A stretch of 64,000 bases of DNA from Sipunculus nudus (lineage: Eukaryota > Annelida > Sipuncula > Golfingiida > Sipunculidae), in contig CM049315.1 in NCBI GenBank assembly GCA_026874595.1, positions 10,372,664 to 10,436,663 on the forward strand, read 5' to 3'. Shown piece by piece: positions 21,019 to 36,000 of the stretch. The translations under genes and the position numbers were made by a program. Positions within the stretch are counted from its first letter, which is position 1. Each line of letters starts with the position of its first letter. The notes beneath the pieces are model-generated. The model searched no databases. It saw only the letters and a list, made by a program, of their open reading frames with translations, and was not told the origin of the DNA.

Positions 21019-24000
21019 GTAAGTTACAAAATTCCTTAATCTTGACGACAGTTGTGTTCGTTTAAGTGGTGTATGCACGGTGTGAATACTTGACAGTTGT
21101 CACTCGACAGGGGTGGGACGAGTCGTCACCTCATCTGAGGGCACCTGTCAGTGATGTTTTCAATGTTTTTGCATCTCTGTTGCATTGTTTGGGACAAATT
21201 CTTCTACTACTCAAATTACTAATAAGATTATACAATCATTTACACAAATAGAGTCCGCTTAATTTTTGCTGAGGTTTTGTTGGGCTGCCGAGGATCACTT
21301 GTTGAGCTGACAGTCGGCTCCCTGGGGAGTTCAAATGACACTGACAGTTTTACCAATCACCAGCACGGACTTTGCCCCATCAAAAAAATATTTAGGAGAA
21401 GCGTTATTTCTAAAACCACCCAGATGGGCTGCACCTTGCATCTTAACAGATTGTTAGGCAAAACCTACGTTAATAACTTTTGAATAATTATTTTTGCCAA
21501 AGCAATTTATTTTTTAAATAATTTAAATGCAGTTTATATTTATGAATATGATTATTTATATGTTTATGCGGAGTGTTGGAACATTCCTTAGAATCATCCT
21601 CAATAGTACATTGATAAGCAGTTGAAGTGCAGGTCTAAAGGAAAAAGGTATTTTAATCATATCGGTCCATTAATGATAATATATATATTATTACTATATT
21701 AATAATTAATATTATTGGAAGGAATTGGTTTTGGAATCATTATCAAAAATTGAAAATAAAAACAACTGATGATCGGTTATTAATCAATTTATGTAATTTC
21801 TTTATCATCTTGAAGTTGAAATCTGCTGTATACTATGATTTAACATATTTCCCCCAGTAAATAGTGATGTGCATCGGTATTCATAAATCATAATGAAACT
21901 AACAAACCACATACATCCAAGGTTAATTTTGCCATTGGGTGATTGTTGGCAGATTCTGTTTTGATGCTAAGCAGCTGATTGTTACTGTGTGTTTGTATAT
22001 CTCTGACTTGATTAGATTCTTTGCATGTGCATACATAATTCCTTTTTAATTGATTATGCAAAATGCAATTGATTTAATCTTTTTTTTTTAAAAATGACCA
22101 ATCATTGATTTTATTGATTAATTGCAATAATTGGCACACCACTAATATACATGTATTATGTGATTGTGGTGAATGTTTAATATAGTCTTAATAGTAGATA
22201 ATGAAAAATTTAAGTTAAGGGTTGAATATAGAACAGGTGAGACACTAAATTAGTTATAGAAATTTGCAAAAGAGGCCAATATGTTTGAAGGCATGAGAGG
22301 ACTACACTTGTAAATTACTAGCACATACAGCAAAATGTGCTATGTCTATGGCTTTTGTGGTTCCAAACTGTGAATGCTGGCATTCAATTCCTCTGCAATG
22401 CCATCAGAACCACAGAAGATGTGTTGAAGACAAGCTATTTTGTCTAAAGATGTGTTGAAGACAAGCTATTTTGTCCATTCCTTCCAAAATGAACAATTGA
22501 CCTTGAGGCCTGTATTTTTAGCAAGATCTGATATTGATGATTAGAACTTTTTTAATGAAGAAAGTAAGAAACAATTCAAGGTAGGTAACCCCACCTACCC
22601 AGCTGGTTGTAACCCACATTTTATGTTACAACAGGTGTCCCTTATTTCTTCAAATTGTACCAAGTTATCTTGTGCTTATTAAGTTATAATTAAAACCTTG
22701 TTCTATTGCATTATATATGTTTAGCCTACTATAGGTGCTGCATGTGGGCATAAGGGATGAGTGGTGGACAAGCTGGGCATCAGTGGGCGTATACAGCCTG
22801 TCAGGGCTAATAGGGTTACCAGCTTAGACCTTATTTTTTAAGAAAAGAGAAGGGAATAAACCTTAATTTTTTTCCATATTCAGCATGGCTTCTTGTGTTA
22901 TTAAATGGTATAAACACCACTAATGTGATTCCAGCTATATTATAATATGGTTCCTTTCTTGCTTTGCCCATGTCCTTTGGTTTTTTACGCTGCTGCAGTG
23001 TTTTTACAAAGAAGTGCTTATCGGCTTATCCCCCTCTCCCTCCAAACCCGCAGTGATTAAACCTATACCCTTCTGCTTTCAAGAAAATTGTCCTGTTTGC
23101 TTAGAAATTTCTGACTCAATGAATTTAGGGTATATCCACAAGGAGTGCAAAACCATTGCTCACTATGTGCATGATTGCCTTGAACTGGCTTGTTGCTCAC
23201 ATCACTCCTGTCTCACCAGTCTTCCCAGCCAGTAGCTTGTTTACAGTTTGGCTCACTTTTAAACATGAACAGTGTCCTGTCATAGCAAGCCACAAGGATG
23301 GTGAGGCTGAGGCTTGGTCTAAACAGGGAAAGGGCAGGGGTAGGGGATAAGACTAAAGAGAGAAAGAAAACGTGCTAATTCAGTTCCATTTTGAGTCGAA
23401 CACTATAGCCCTTAAAATTAATCATGTCATCAGCTGTTAAATCTTATTTGTCTCAAATTTTAATCAAAACTTCATGGTAACTCACTGCTATTAGTGCTTA
23501 GCCACATTCTCACAATGTTAGAATGCTGCACATCTCCTGTTGTCATAACTCCCTTAAAGGAGCCACTTCATACAAAGTATATAGTACAACAAGCTGCATT
23601 TTTTTGGGCATGTTACATGTATATTTTACTATTTGAGAACCCAAAATATGTGAACACTGCAACAGCCACTAATAAGTTAACTTACATGATATTCATTGCT
23701 GTACTGACCAGACTTGATTCAGAAATTGAATTCTTATAAATTCACTGAAGGTGGAAGGTATATTCATTAGTGTTGTAAAGTTATTGCAACATTTTCTTGT
23801 GTTTCTCTTTTCAACTAGATATTATTTAGATTAAAGGAAAGTTGAAGCATAAATGTAAGTTCTAATTTTTAGCTCAGCTGACTATAAGTCATCTGAGCTA
23901 TAGTCGTGGTCCATTGTCCGTCGTCTGTCCGGATGTCCATCCGTAAGACTGGCACGTTTCGACACCGTTGGACCTACGAATCTGAAATTCGGCATACAGT

Positions 24001-27000
24001 TAGATGTCCCCAAAATCTCCTACCATGCCGAAAATTGAGTCAATAGGACTTTGTTCCTTCGAGATGTGAAGGAAAAACCTCAATTTTTTATTAGAAATCT
24101 ATTTTCACACTTCAGGACTGCCTAATATCAAAACCACTCATCTGGTTTTCTTCATATTTACCATAAATATTCCTCTATATGGTTCCTATGTACATGCCAG
24201 ATATTAAGTCAGTATTATATAATTTAAAAAAGTTATGGGCCCAAATATAATGGACTTTGTAAAAAAATCAGGAAGATATTTGGTCACTTAAGACCAAAAG
24301 TGTTAAAGGTAGGGACTTTTTTCCAGTAATACAACTTTAATTTATCAAAATTTAATTGTATACCAAAAATTAGATCAAAATCTGTTAAATTTTTTTAAAT
24401 ATTGGCAAAAATATAAAATTGGTACCATAAATTTTGCCCAACTTTGGCCACGGCACCTTTTTTCTCTGTAAGTACTGATTTAATTTTCACAGCATGTATA
24501 CATAAGGATTTAATCTGTTAAAATCTGAAATTTGAAAATAAAAGCTGCAAAATTAGGCTAGTTATTGAATTTTTTTGGAGGCTCTTGTTGTATTCCCTTG
24601 CATTGTCAAGCAGTCCATTTGATGACTGTAAGTCATTCAGTGCACATCTCTATGCTCCCCAGGCTGATGGCATAATTTTAGATGTCCCCAAAATCTCCTA
24701 CCATACAGAAAATTGGGTCATTAGGACTTCGTTCCTTCGAGATATTAAGGAAAAAAACTCTGTTTTCCATAAAAAAAAGCCATTGTTACACTTCAAGGCT
24801 GCCTAATATTAAAACCACTGATCTGTTTTTGATTGTATTTAGTATTCACATTCTTTCATACATTTTCTACGAACATACCAAAAATTAGGTCAGTATTGGG
24901 TATTATTTTGAAGTTATGGGCCAAAACATAATGCAGTTTTTTAAAAAATCAGGAAATGTATTTACTCACCTAACATGAGAATTGCTGAACCTAGAGACTT
25001 TTTTTCAGGAATATAACTTTATTTAATCAAGATTCAATTGTTTACCCAAAATTAGATCTGAATTTTGCAAATTTTTCAAGTTATTAGCATAAATAAAAAA
25101 TCAGTACCTTAAATTTTGTCCAACTTTGGCACTGTTGATTTAATTTTCACAGCATATATACATAAGGATTTAATCTTTTAAAATCTGAAATTTCAAAGAA
25201 ATTGATTGGAAAGAATAGATTTTATTCATGTTTTCATACACCATGTCAAGTGTTGTTTACATCTAATCCACCTAGTAGTACAGCCTTCACTTGCATTATG
25301 TAACCCACCCCAGGCAGCTTGCCTTGGCCCAGCTTGGCCACTACCAGCAGGCTTCCCCTCTGCCCTGCACTCCCCCCCCCCCCCCCAGCTGGTGCATAAA
25401 CTAGATGAATGTTATAATTTTCTGTATTTTATTTTATTCTTGGACATGCTACATTTTAGATTTTGTATTGTACCACCATTGTTACAATGATCAAAGTGTA
25501 CATTTAATTGTGTCCACAAAGTGGTGTATTGCTATGAAAGTGTGGATGTTCATGAGATAAGTAATTCCTTACTTCAGAAGAGAAAAACTTCACCAGGTGT
25601 GAAATTGACTATTAATTCCAGTAATAAATTAAAACTGGGATAGTAATAAGCACAATGATATTGTTTGTCCCTTATTCAACCAACAGTGTGTATACTTTAT
25701 TTGAAAAGATGTTTTATTTTATCAAATTTACTTTTATTTTATTTTGGTGAATAAAATTAAGCATGTACTGAAAACTCCAATGTGCAAAACTTTTTAATAG
25801 TGATTCAAGGAATATTCTTGTAGATGCCATGTTGTGGCATTATTTTCTTTTAAATTCAGTTTAAACATTTATGATTTGAAAATAATAAAATATATGTGTA
25901 TGCATAATATGACCCAATATGAGCTACACTCTGGATATATGATGATTGTAACGTTTGCAACAATTCTAATATTTTAACTTATAGTTTCAGTTTTTTACTC
26001 TGTATATATAATGATTGCAACTTTTGCAAAAATTCTAATATTTTAACTTATATTTTCAGGTTTTTTTATTAAAAATTCATTAAACCTGTAAATAAAAAAA
26101 TGATTCAGATAAAAACTTCTTAATTCCTTACTTCAGAAGAGTAAAAACTTCACCAGGTGTGAAATTGACTATTAATTCCAGTAATAAATTAAAACTGGGA
26201 TAGTAATTAGCACAATGATATTGTTTGTCCCTCATTCAACCAACAGTGTGTATACTTTATTTGAAAAGATGTTTTATTTTATCAAATTTACTTTTATTTT
26301 ATTTTGGTGAATAAAATTAAGCATATACTGAAAACTCCAATGTGCAAAACTTTTTAATTGTGATTCAAGGAATATTCTTGTAGTTGCCATGTTGTGGCAT
26401 TATTTTCTTTTAAATTCAGTTTAAACATTTATGATTTGAAAATAATAAAATATATGTAAATGCATAATATGACCCAATATGAGCTACACTCTGGATATAT
26501 GATGATTGTAACGTTTGCAACAATTCTAATATTTTAACTTATAGTTTCAGGTTTTTACTCTGTATATATAATGATTGCAACTTTTGCAAAAATTCTAATA
26601 TTTTAACTTATATTTTCAGGTTTTTTTATTAAAAATTCATTAAACCTGTAAATAAAAAAATGATTCAGATAAAAACTTCTTAATTCCTTACTTCAGAAGA
26701 GTAAAAACTTCACCAGGTGTGAAATTGACTATTAATTCCAGTAATAAATTAAAACTGGGATAGTAATTAGCACAATGATATTGTTTGTCCCTCATTCAAC
26801 CAACAGTGTGTATACTTTATTTGAAAAGATGTTTTATTTTATCAAATTTACTTTTATTTTATTTTGGTGAATAAAATTAAGCATGTACTGAAAACTCCAA
26901 TGTGCAAAACTTTTTAATTGTGATTCAAGGAATATTCTTGTAGTTGCCATGTTGTGGCATTATTTTCTTTTAAATTCAGTTTAGACATTTATGATTTAAA

Positions 27001-30000
27001 AATAATAAAATATATGTAAATGCATAATATGACCCAATATGAGCTACACTCTGGATATATGATGATTGCAACTTTTGCAACAATTCTAATATTTTAACTT
27101 ATAGTTTCATTTTTTTACTCTGTATATATAATGATTGCAACTTTTGCAACAATTCTAATATTTTAACTTATATTTTCAGGTTTTTTTATTAAAATTAATA
27201 AAACCTGTTAATAAAAAAAATGATTCAGATAAAAACTTCTTAATGGAAAAAGTGGATATGCTTAAAAAAATAGGATTATATATAAACTTAAATGCATTAT
27301 TCCCTTGAAAAATGAAATAAAGGTATTAGTCCATTCTGTCCACTTGCCTGTCCATCTGTTAATTTTTTATATGCATCACAGTATCTCAAAATTTTACTGT
27401 TTTTCTTCATGACAGTCTTGTCAGAGTATTAGTTTGCAATCATATATTTAGAACTTTACTATAACGAAGTAGGAGGGCCCCTTTCCTCTTAGCTTTTCAT
27501 ATTCTTATATAAATGAAAAACATTACAATAGATTATTTCTACATCCACCTTCGTGCTGCCCTCACTTTTCCCTTCTCCAAACCCCATCCCAAAGTCTGCC
27601 TCAGTAAGCAAGAACAAGATGAATCAGATATATTCATACTTTAATATTTTGTATAACTATTCGTCCATAGGTACCTATGTACATGCCAGAAAATATGTCA
27701 ATATTGTGTAATATGTAGACATAGTGGGCATCACAATAATGTACCTTGTCAAGACTAAAGAGATATTGTGTCATACAGTCACAAATTCATAAATCACTTC
27801 ATCAGCATAGTTAATCATAACATCATATCTGTCAAATGGAAAGCTTGCAGACTACCATACACTTTAGATCCTTCAACAAATAGCCTTATCATCATTCTAC
27901 TACTGCTTATTACTGCTGTCATTGCATTCATATTTGCTCAAATATATCACAATTTTCAACCCCTCCTAAATAAATTAAAAAGAAACCACTATATTTGACT
28001 CTTTTAATCCATCAGTCAGGTAATTTCATTTATCATTTACTCACTTATTACATTACATTCCTTTATAATAGCCCAACATGTCCATGATGTTCATAAGCTT
28101 TATCGACTCGATATAGTATCACAGTGAAGAAACATTTATAGTACAATCACGATCAGCTGAGCGCCGTGACCCATGGGTCCCTTGTTTCAACAGTCCAGAA
28201 AACATAAATAATTTAGTTGGTAGTTAATGGGCATAATCATAAATATATACAGACCTGTCTTCAGAATACTTAACTAATTGAAATGCATTCATTTTTTCCC
28301 AGATTTGGATGTACTACAGTTAATGTACAATGATAATCAAGCTAGTACAGATTTGTTCAATGGGCAACTGGATGGAATCAAAGAAGAGCCCAACCAGCTC
28401 AGCCCAGCCCCAGTGGAGGACCTCAACCTGGACAACTTGGACCTGGTCAATATTTTCTCCAATACACGCTGCCAGCCTTCCCAGATTAAGGTCAGTTAAT
28501 GTGCATTCTGTGTGGTGTTGAATTGTGATGTTCTCTTCTCCTTTAATTAAGAGCTAAACCATTATATTAGCAGTGGAGGATTATGCTGCCTGGTAACTGC
28601 TAGTTTACTGGTTCATTGATGCATTTTAACAATGCTTTGTAAAAAGTGGGTTTTAGTTTTATACTTATATTGTGCAGCAAATTGTTTTATTTTTTTATTG
28701 TTTATTTGAACTATTGTATTGTCAATTCAGTTGGAAATCTTTAATGTATTGGATATTATCTGACTTTTTTTTGGTACATTTGACAATGGGTACACTGTTC
28801 TCTACAGTGACATGGCCATTTGGCTACAACTTAACACACTTTATTATTTAAGTTAAATGATTTCACCAGTTCACAACAGTTGATATTTTAATGGAGTCAC
28901 ATATGTTTGTTGTTAATTTGTCTATGTTCATGTCTTGATTTAGCCTAATGACCATATGTATATTCAGGTCTATAGCTGCCTATAAATAATAATATTAAAA
29001 ATAATAATATTATGATTAGATAATATTATGTTACATCAAGCCTCTCTTAGAGACATTAATGATTGACAATTTGTGATGTGACCCTGGCTGATGATAAACA
29101 ATTTATGTAAACATGGAATTTTTTAAGCATGGGTATGTTTATGTAGGGCCAAGGCCCAATCAGTGAGAGCTCTGCTGACCTTTCTACAGAGGTTTGGAGA
29201 CTTAGTGCAGAGCTTTGGTACTTGTGGCTTGAGTGCCAAAATATCACTACTCAAATCTGGTTAATTCATCAGCTTAATTATTCCTGAATAATTCCAAACA
29301 GATTTTCCCATCATACCCTATCAATGTAAATTACTATGGGGCATTCAAACAAATATAATTGAATGGATTTACTGGCCCTTGTATGTTATTATATTCTTAT
29401 GTATAATTTAGTTCATGGTAGTATTCTTTTTAATTTATGATATACAGACCCCACCAGATTATAAGCAAGCCACCAGTCAACTGAGCAGACAACAGCAACA
29501 GAATTTGGTTTCTCAGCTTGGTGCAGCAGTGGCTCAGCAACAACAGCCACAGCCAGCTGCCACCCAGCCACAGGTTCAACAGCTACAGAACCAACAGAAC
29601 AACCAGCTACAGCTGAGCCCTCAACTTGTGCAGCAGATCCAAGCCCTAATACAGGTAATGGATAAGAAAAAAAAAAGAAATAATTTTCAGCCCAAATTTA
29701 TTATAACTACAGGATTTGGGTAGTTGCAGTGCTGCTGTCCATTTGATAAAGAACAACACATGACAAAAAGTGACACTGATAAAATCAGAACTTTATAATG
29801 GTATAAAGTAAGATTTGATAAAATATTTTAAGATTTAAAAGGTATAATGGTCCAAGCTCTAATACAAGTACTGGATTAATTAAACCTTTAGGGCTAGCAG
29901 GCATAAATTGTGAAATGAGCTGGTCAATTTAGCATATGTTGAATACATATTTTAAATGCTATGTTTTACCTTTACTTAGTCTGCAGCATGAGAAAAAGTT

Positions 30001-33000
30001 ACAGGAATGGATTCAAATCTGCACTGAATGATTTTTATTTAAAATTTTATAAGAGATTTCTTGTTCTTGTGAACAGAAAAACACTTGGAGGTACACTGAT
30101 TCAGGTATTGGAAAATGAATGTCACTTTAAAATTTAATATAAAAAGATGTGTTTTTGTTTATCACACAGACTAACCTGCAGAACCATCAGCAGCAACAAC
30201 AGCAGCGACAGCAGCAGCAACAGGCTTCACCCCCACCAGCTCCTCAGCCAGTGTCACCAGTGGTGCAGCCACCATCTCCCCCAGTTCAGCCACCAGCTAT
30301 ACAGGCCCAGACCATTGTACGGCAGCAGGCACAGAAGATCATCGTCCACAACCTGAATCAGCCTATACAGGCCACCCAGCCCATCACTATTGCCCCATCT
30401 CCTCCGCAGCCTCCCCCGCAACCAGCTCCAACCACAATACAAACAGTTGGTGCCCTGAGTGTTCAGCAGCTTCACCAGGTAAGTGCACACATACCTAATG
30501 GTAGCTACCAGGTTGGTCATGTCTTATTTGGCGGTTTTAAATATGTAAAATAATGTGCATTATTTGTGGGGCTGGAATGGGGGGGGGGGGGGAATCTTAG
30601 TATCATTTATTTGGCTTGGTTTCAGGGATCAGTTATTTGAAAATTCAGGAAGAAACATTAATTATTGATTATTGCCAAAAGATGCATATAAGATACATTT
30701 GTTTTTTTGTGACCAAATGCAACAGAACTTGTAAATTTAATGTAATATAAATGCCTAGATCCAAAGTAACTGGCCTAGAAATGATATAAGACAAACTTTG
30801 ATTGTCTTAATGAATACAAAAGGTAACTTGTTCCATCTGTATTTAATATACATTTAAATATCTTGACAGACCCTGGATCATTGATTTGTAACCGTAGCTA
30901 AGGATATCATGATTTCCTGTCCTATTGATGGGTGAATAAGTTTATTTGCATATATCAGTGTTTAATGTGACAGATGGAGGTGACAAATTGTGCAAAATTT
31001 CGGGGGATATGGTATTGCTGTGCTAAATAAAATACATCTTGGATGAATCTTTGTCAATATTAAGATCAGGATATTCTTCTGAAATGGTCTTGATTTCTGC
31101 TGATTTAGATGTCAGTAATGTGTAATCAAACTACTGATCAGTACCTTTTTAAGAGAAAGTAATTTTTACCAGCAAGCTTGACTTAGAGCATATTGAATAT
31201 AAAGTAAATAAGTTACAGGTGAGTAGTCATGATTTTTTCAAGGGGAGAAGGCCTGTAATCACTTATTTTTGCTCTTATTATTTCAGTTGCTTGTTCAGTC
31301 TCAGCTGGTGAAGACAGAGCCAGGTACAAATGTAGTGACAATATCGGCAGCACCCCCCACTCAACCAGTCATCCAACCAGCAGTGGCATCAACTGGAAAC
31401 ACCATTGTAACCACTACCATTCCTGTACAGGTGGTTGATGGGGAGAAGGTGCCAATCAACCGCATCAGCACCAAGCAAGCTCCGCAGCCGAACAAAGGTG
31501 AAAAACGTACAGCACATAATGCCATCGAGAAGAGATACCGTCTCAGCATCAATGACAAAATCAACGAGTTGAAAGATCTGATAGTTGGCAAGGAAGCCAA
31601 GGTGAGTGATCATTACTGTACAAGGCTGTAGGCAAAGGTTAATAAATCAAGCAAAAGGAAGACCTGTATATGTTATGAATGTACCTGGTGGAAAAGCATT
31701 CTGTTGATGCTTGTTCACTCACCTGTTCTCTCGTAATTTTACTTAACTATGAAAATGGTCTCAGTTATGAATCTGAATAAGCTTTTAATTCATCAGCTGA
31801 TAATGAAGAATAACAAAAACAGTTGGTTTGTTTGTCATAAAAAATATATTATAAAAAAGATTTAGGAAGTCACTCTTTAAGGTATGCAACATTTTGTTTC
31901 AGCTAAACAAGTCAGCTGTTTTGAGGAAGGCCCTAGAATACATTAAGTATCTGCAGGCTCAAAATCAACGTCTCAAGCAGGAAAACATGCTACTCAAGCT
32001 GGCATCCAAAAATTCAGGAATTTGTAAGTAGTCATTGACTTAGTTAAAAACATTGATTAGAAATGAGTTAATTTCTTTGATTAGTAATGATGTGTTACAC
32101 TAAAATATACACGAAAGCATGTAATCCAGTGTTTCTTATGCCTCTAATAAGTAGCTGAATACTTGTAATTTACAGAAAACTTTATCTTAAAATAAGAAGA
32201 AAAAATAAAATAATTGTATTTTAGTAGTATAACTTATGAGAAGTGAGAAACCATCCCTTGGCTCTGGTTAACCCAAACAGTAGTTTCGTTTCAGTATTTG
32301 GAATCTGTATTATTAGGTTATAATGTAGATTTGAATGGTGATTATCCACAGGTAAAATGGGTATTTTTTTTTTTTCAGTGCCACACATTTTGGGTAGAGA
32401 AGTGGAGATCATGCAGGATCCTTTGATTTCTGACGATGACAGCCATCCTAGTCCAGGCAGTCCTGACAGCATGGACAGTCTTGGAACAACTGACCCAGAT
32501 ACTGATTCAGGTGTGTCAAGTAAGTACATATGGCAGAAAATATATGCAGCCGAACCATAGCAATCACAGACTGTGATGAAATGCTGAAAAGTGGTGGATG
32601 AAAAATGTTGTAAATTTTTGTTTTGGAACATGAAAATCTGTTCTTTTGAAAGTGCAGGAGACCTGATGCCTTTAATCTGGGAAAAGTCAGGATTTGACTA
32701 AAAAAGAAAGAGTTTGGTTTGTAATATTCTGGTCAGTGTTTGATCACCTCTTCTTGTGGATGATATTATAGTATGGCTTTTTAGTGTGGAACTTTCTGAA
32801 ATAGTAGAAATTATAATCTGGGAATTTTAAAAATTCCTCAAGACAAACTTGTTGAATTTTCATACAGTGGTGGGAACCCTGAGGAGGGGTATACATGTGT
32901 CCATCTTATAATATCTCTAAACAGAGCAAATTCTTTTCCAGGTGATGATAATGCAACCCCTGGGATGCTGGACAGATCACGTATGGTTTTGTGTATGTTC

Positions 33001-36000
33001 ATGTTCGCCATCATGGCATTCAACCCGCTTGTATTCTTTGGTGGCAAGAAAAGTGGTATAGACATGGCAGAGCGTGCAGGGGGGTTCCATGTTGGGCGTC
33101 AACTGCAGGGCGTAGATGACGGACCTGGTAGGTCTTGTTAACATGTGCTAACATCAAATGGCAATCAGTAAACCAGTTAATGTACATGCTCATGATATGC
33201 CATAAATAATCCATCAGTATAAGGTTGCAGTCTGATATGTGTCTTAACCAATGTTGTAGTGTCATTTTTTAAGAGCAGTAAGTTTCTGTCTTGTAATAGT
33301 AGTTTTGGAATGGATTAGTATAAAATATACAAAAATGGCAAAAGCAGATATGGTTATAGGCTTGAGGACTAGTGTTCTCCAGAAGAAAAGGGCAAGTTAG
33401 GAATGTTTTTTCTGTACATTTCCTCGCTTTTATTTCCATAAAGATGCATTTTAGTTTCATAAGTGGCTGTTATGTACATTGGTTGTATGTTTTATGTATG
33501 GTGTAGTGTGATTGAACTAATACATAAGACAGTAGTATATGTAGTGCATGCTATTTCGTAAAAACAGGACAAGGGGGTATGAAAAAGGGGCTTTTTTATA
33601 CATACTAAATGAAAATAAATATGAAATGTATAAAAAAGAACCCCAGCTCTGCATATGATGTCCCTGGCTGGCCCTGCTGAGATATCACCAGGAATGTAAA
33701 ATTACTTTGAGAGTTTAACTTAACTGAGTTGTGTTTTCATGAATTTCAGAGAAGTCTTGGTTGGAGTGGATGTTTCCAATGTTGCTGATGTGGGCTGTCA
33801 ACATTTTGGTGGTTGGTTTTGTTCTTGCTCGTCTCTTCATATTTGGCGAACCAGTGACCCAGGCCAAAACCAATGGCTCAACTGCTTACTGGCGCAAGAG
33901 GTACCAAGCTGACAAAGATCTGGAGCAGGTAATGAGGTCTTCAGTTTACATGTTTTCCTTTTTAATTCACTTTGATTAATTTCAGCAATAATATACTGTT
34001 ATTATCTTTTAATATGGTTATTGGTAGGTAATTGTTTTAAGGCTGTTTTATGATTTAGTATCTGTGTGACAGGTTGTTCCTAAAAATATCAGAAATAATT
34101 CCTGATTATTTGATTGAGTGTGTAGGCAAATATTGTGACATGTTTATAAAATACTTAGTTTATATCTATATTGAAACTTTATTTTTTAACAGAGTAAATG
34201 TGCAGAAGGCGCCATCCATCTGAGAAACAGCCTTCAAGCTTTGGGAAGGCCACTTCCAACCTCCAAGATGGACCTTGCAGCCAGTTTAACCTGGAATGTT
34301 TTCCGTCAGACCTTGCACCGCTTGTACATTGGTCGCTGGCTCTCGCGCAGAGCAGGTGGTCTGTGGGGCCGTGTACCTGAGGACGATATAAGGAAATCTG
34401 CAAAATATGCAGCAGAGGTTTACCACAAGCTGCAGCAGCTGCACCTGACTGGTAGGTTGCACCATAAAATACATTCCTTAACAGGCTGTTAGTTGTATTT
34501 AAAGGTCTGTTCATTGTAAAGTTCTTCATTGGAAGATACAGATTTCAGATCCAGACTAACGTGTTTGATAATTTGAAATCTTCTCCTCCATATATATGTA
34601 AACAATTCTTTGTCTTGTCTATGCTCATGGCTTTCCTGGACTTTCTGGTTTATTGAAAAGTTTTAGTATCACGCACTGAAATTCCTCTGTTGAAGTGCTA
34701 ACTACTTTGCTTAAGCATGTGGCTACAATGAGAAACTATTTAAAAAATTATAAAGGAGTTATAATGACAAATAAACTTAAAGCAAGTTATAATTTGATAA
34801 ATATAACAAGCAGCTACAATTTGTTTGCTATGATTTCAGGTCGTGTCAGTGATGGCGTGGCCAGTGGGTTGAACCTTGCTTTGAGTGCTGTGAACTTAGG
34901 GGAGGCTGCTGGGAAGGAAGTTTCTCGTGAAGTGATGGCCGAGATCTACGTCACTGCTGCTATCTGCATCCGCCTGACTCTGCCTTCATGGATGCACTAT
35001 GTTTCTGTAAGTATAAGCCTTTCTCTTTTGATTATACAACCATAGTTGACTGTTAATTGATTACAGCATGTGAATATAATACCAATCATGAATGAGTGAC
35101 GCTTTTTTGTGCCTGATTTGATAAAACCCCTCAAGTTTTACTCACTTTGTGGTTGAACTCATTTCACTTTGTTCTGTATGCTCTAAAAAAGGGCACATAC
35201 CTGTAGCAGATGTTTACATAAAATTCATTTCATTAAATTATTTCATTGAAGATCATTATTTTGATTGATGCTTCACTAAATGCAGGGTTATTTATATTCT
35301 GCAAACATATCAAGGTTTTTGTAACAATAGTACTTTTGATTCATAAATGATCCGTATGATTACAGAGGTACTTCCTGAGTCGGGCTCGTCGTTTGTGTAC
35401 CAGTAGTGGAACAGACACACCAGCTTCCATGGCGTGGCTGTGTCATCCTCTTGGCCACCGCTTCTTTGTGGACGGAACATGGGCTTGCAGCAGTGGACAG
35501 AGTCTGTTCAGCTCAGTCAGCAATGAAGGTACAGTAACCCCTGTGGGACAAGATTTAACACAATATTTCAAATTAGTAGTCTTTCATTTACAGATTTTAA
35601 GCTTTCAGTCTTTGATTTACAGCTTTTTAGATTGTAGTCCCTGAATTCATTTATTCTTGAACGATTGTGATCCAGTGATTCACATGAAACTAAAATCTTG
35701 CATAAGGTGGTGTTGTCCAGTATTTTGCCTAGAAATAATTGCAAAAACTGTGTTGATGTATTTTCACCAAGTAATATTTACAAAAACCACCTTCAGAATA
35801 AAAGGATGTTTTACAGTGGTTCCATTTTTGCAGTATGGTATATCTCTGTTTATTTGCAAAATCTTACTGAGGACAGTTGGTTTATTTGCAGTTGACCCAA
35901 TGGCTCATGTCACCAGAGCTTTCCGAGAACACTTGCTTCAGAAAGCAGTGTTCACCCTTGTTACCCCTGGTTACCAGCCAGAGACCACGCTAGGCAACAC

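Noticed and set aside
30188-30225. Possible unstable CAG expansion in SREBP
   Set aside because: The Gln codons alternate CAG and CAA with a CGA break, so it is not a pure triplet run.
30254-30520. 88-codon minus-strand frame
   Set aside because: Antisense of the Gln/Pro-rich SREBP exon 4.
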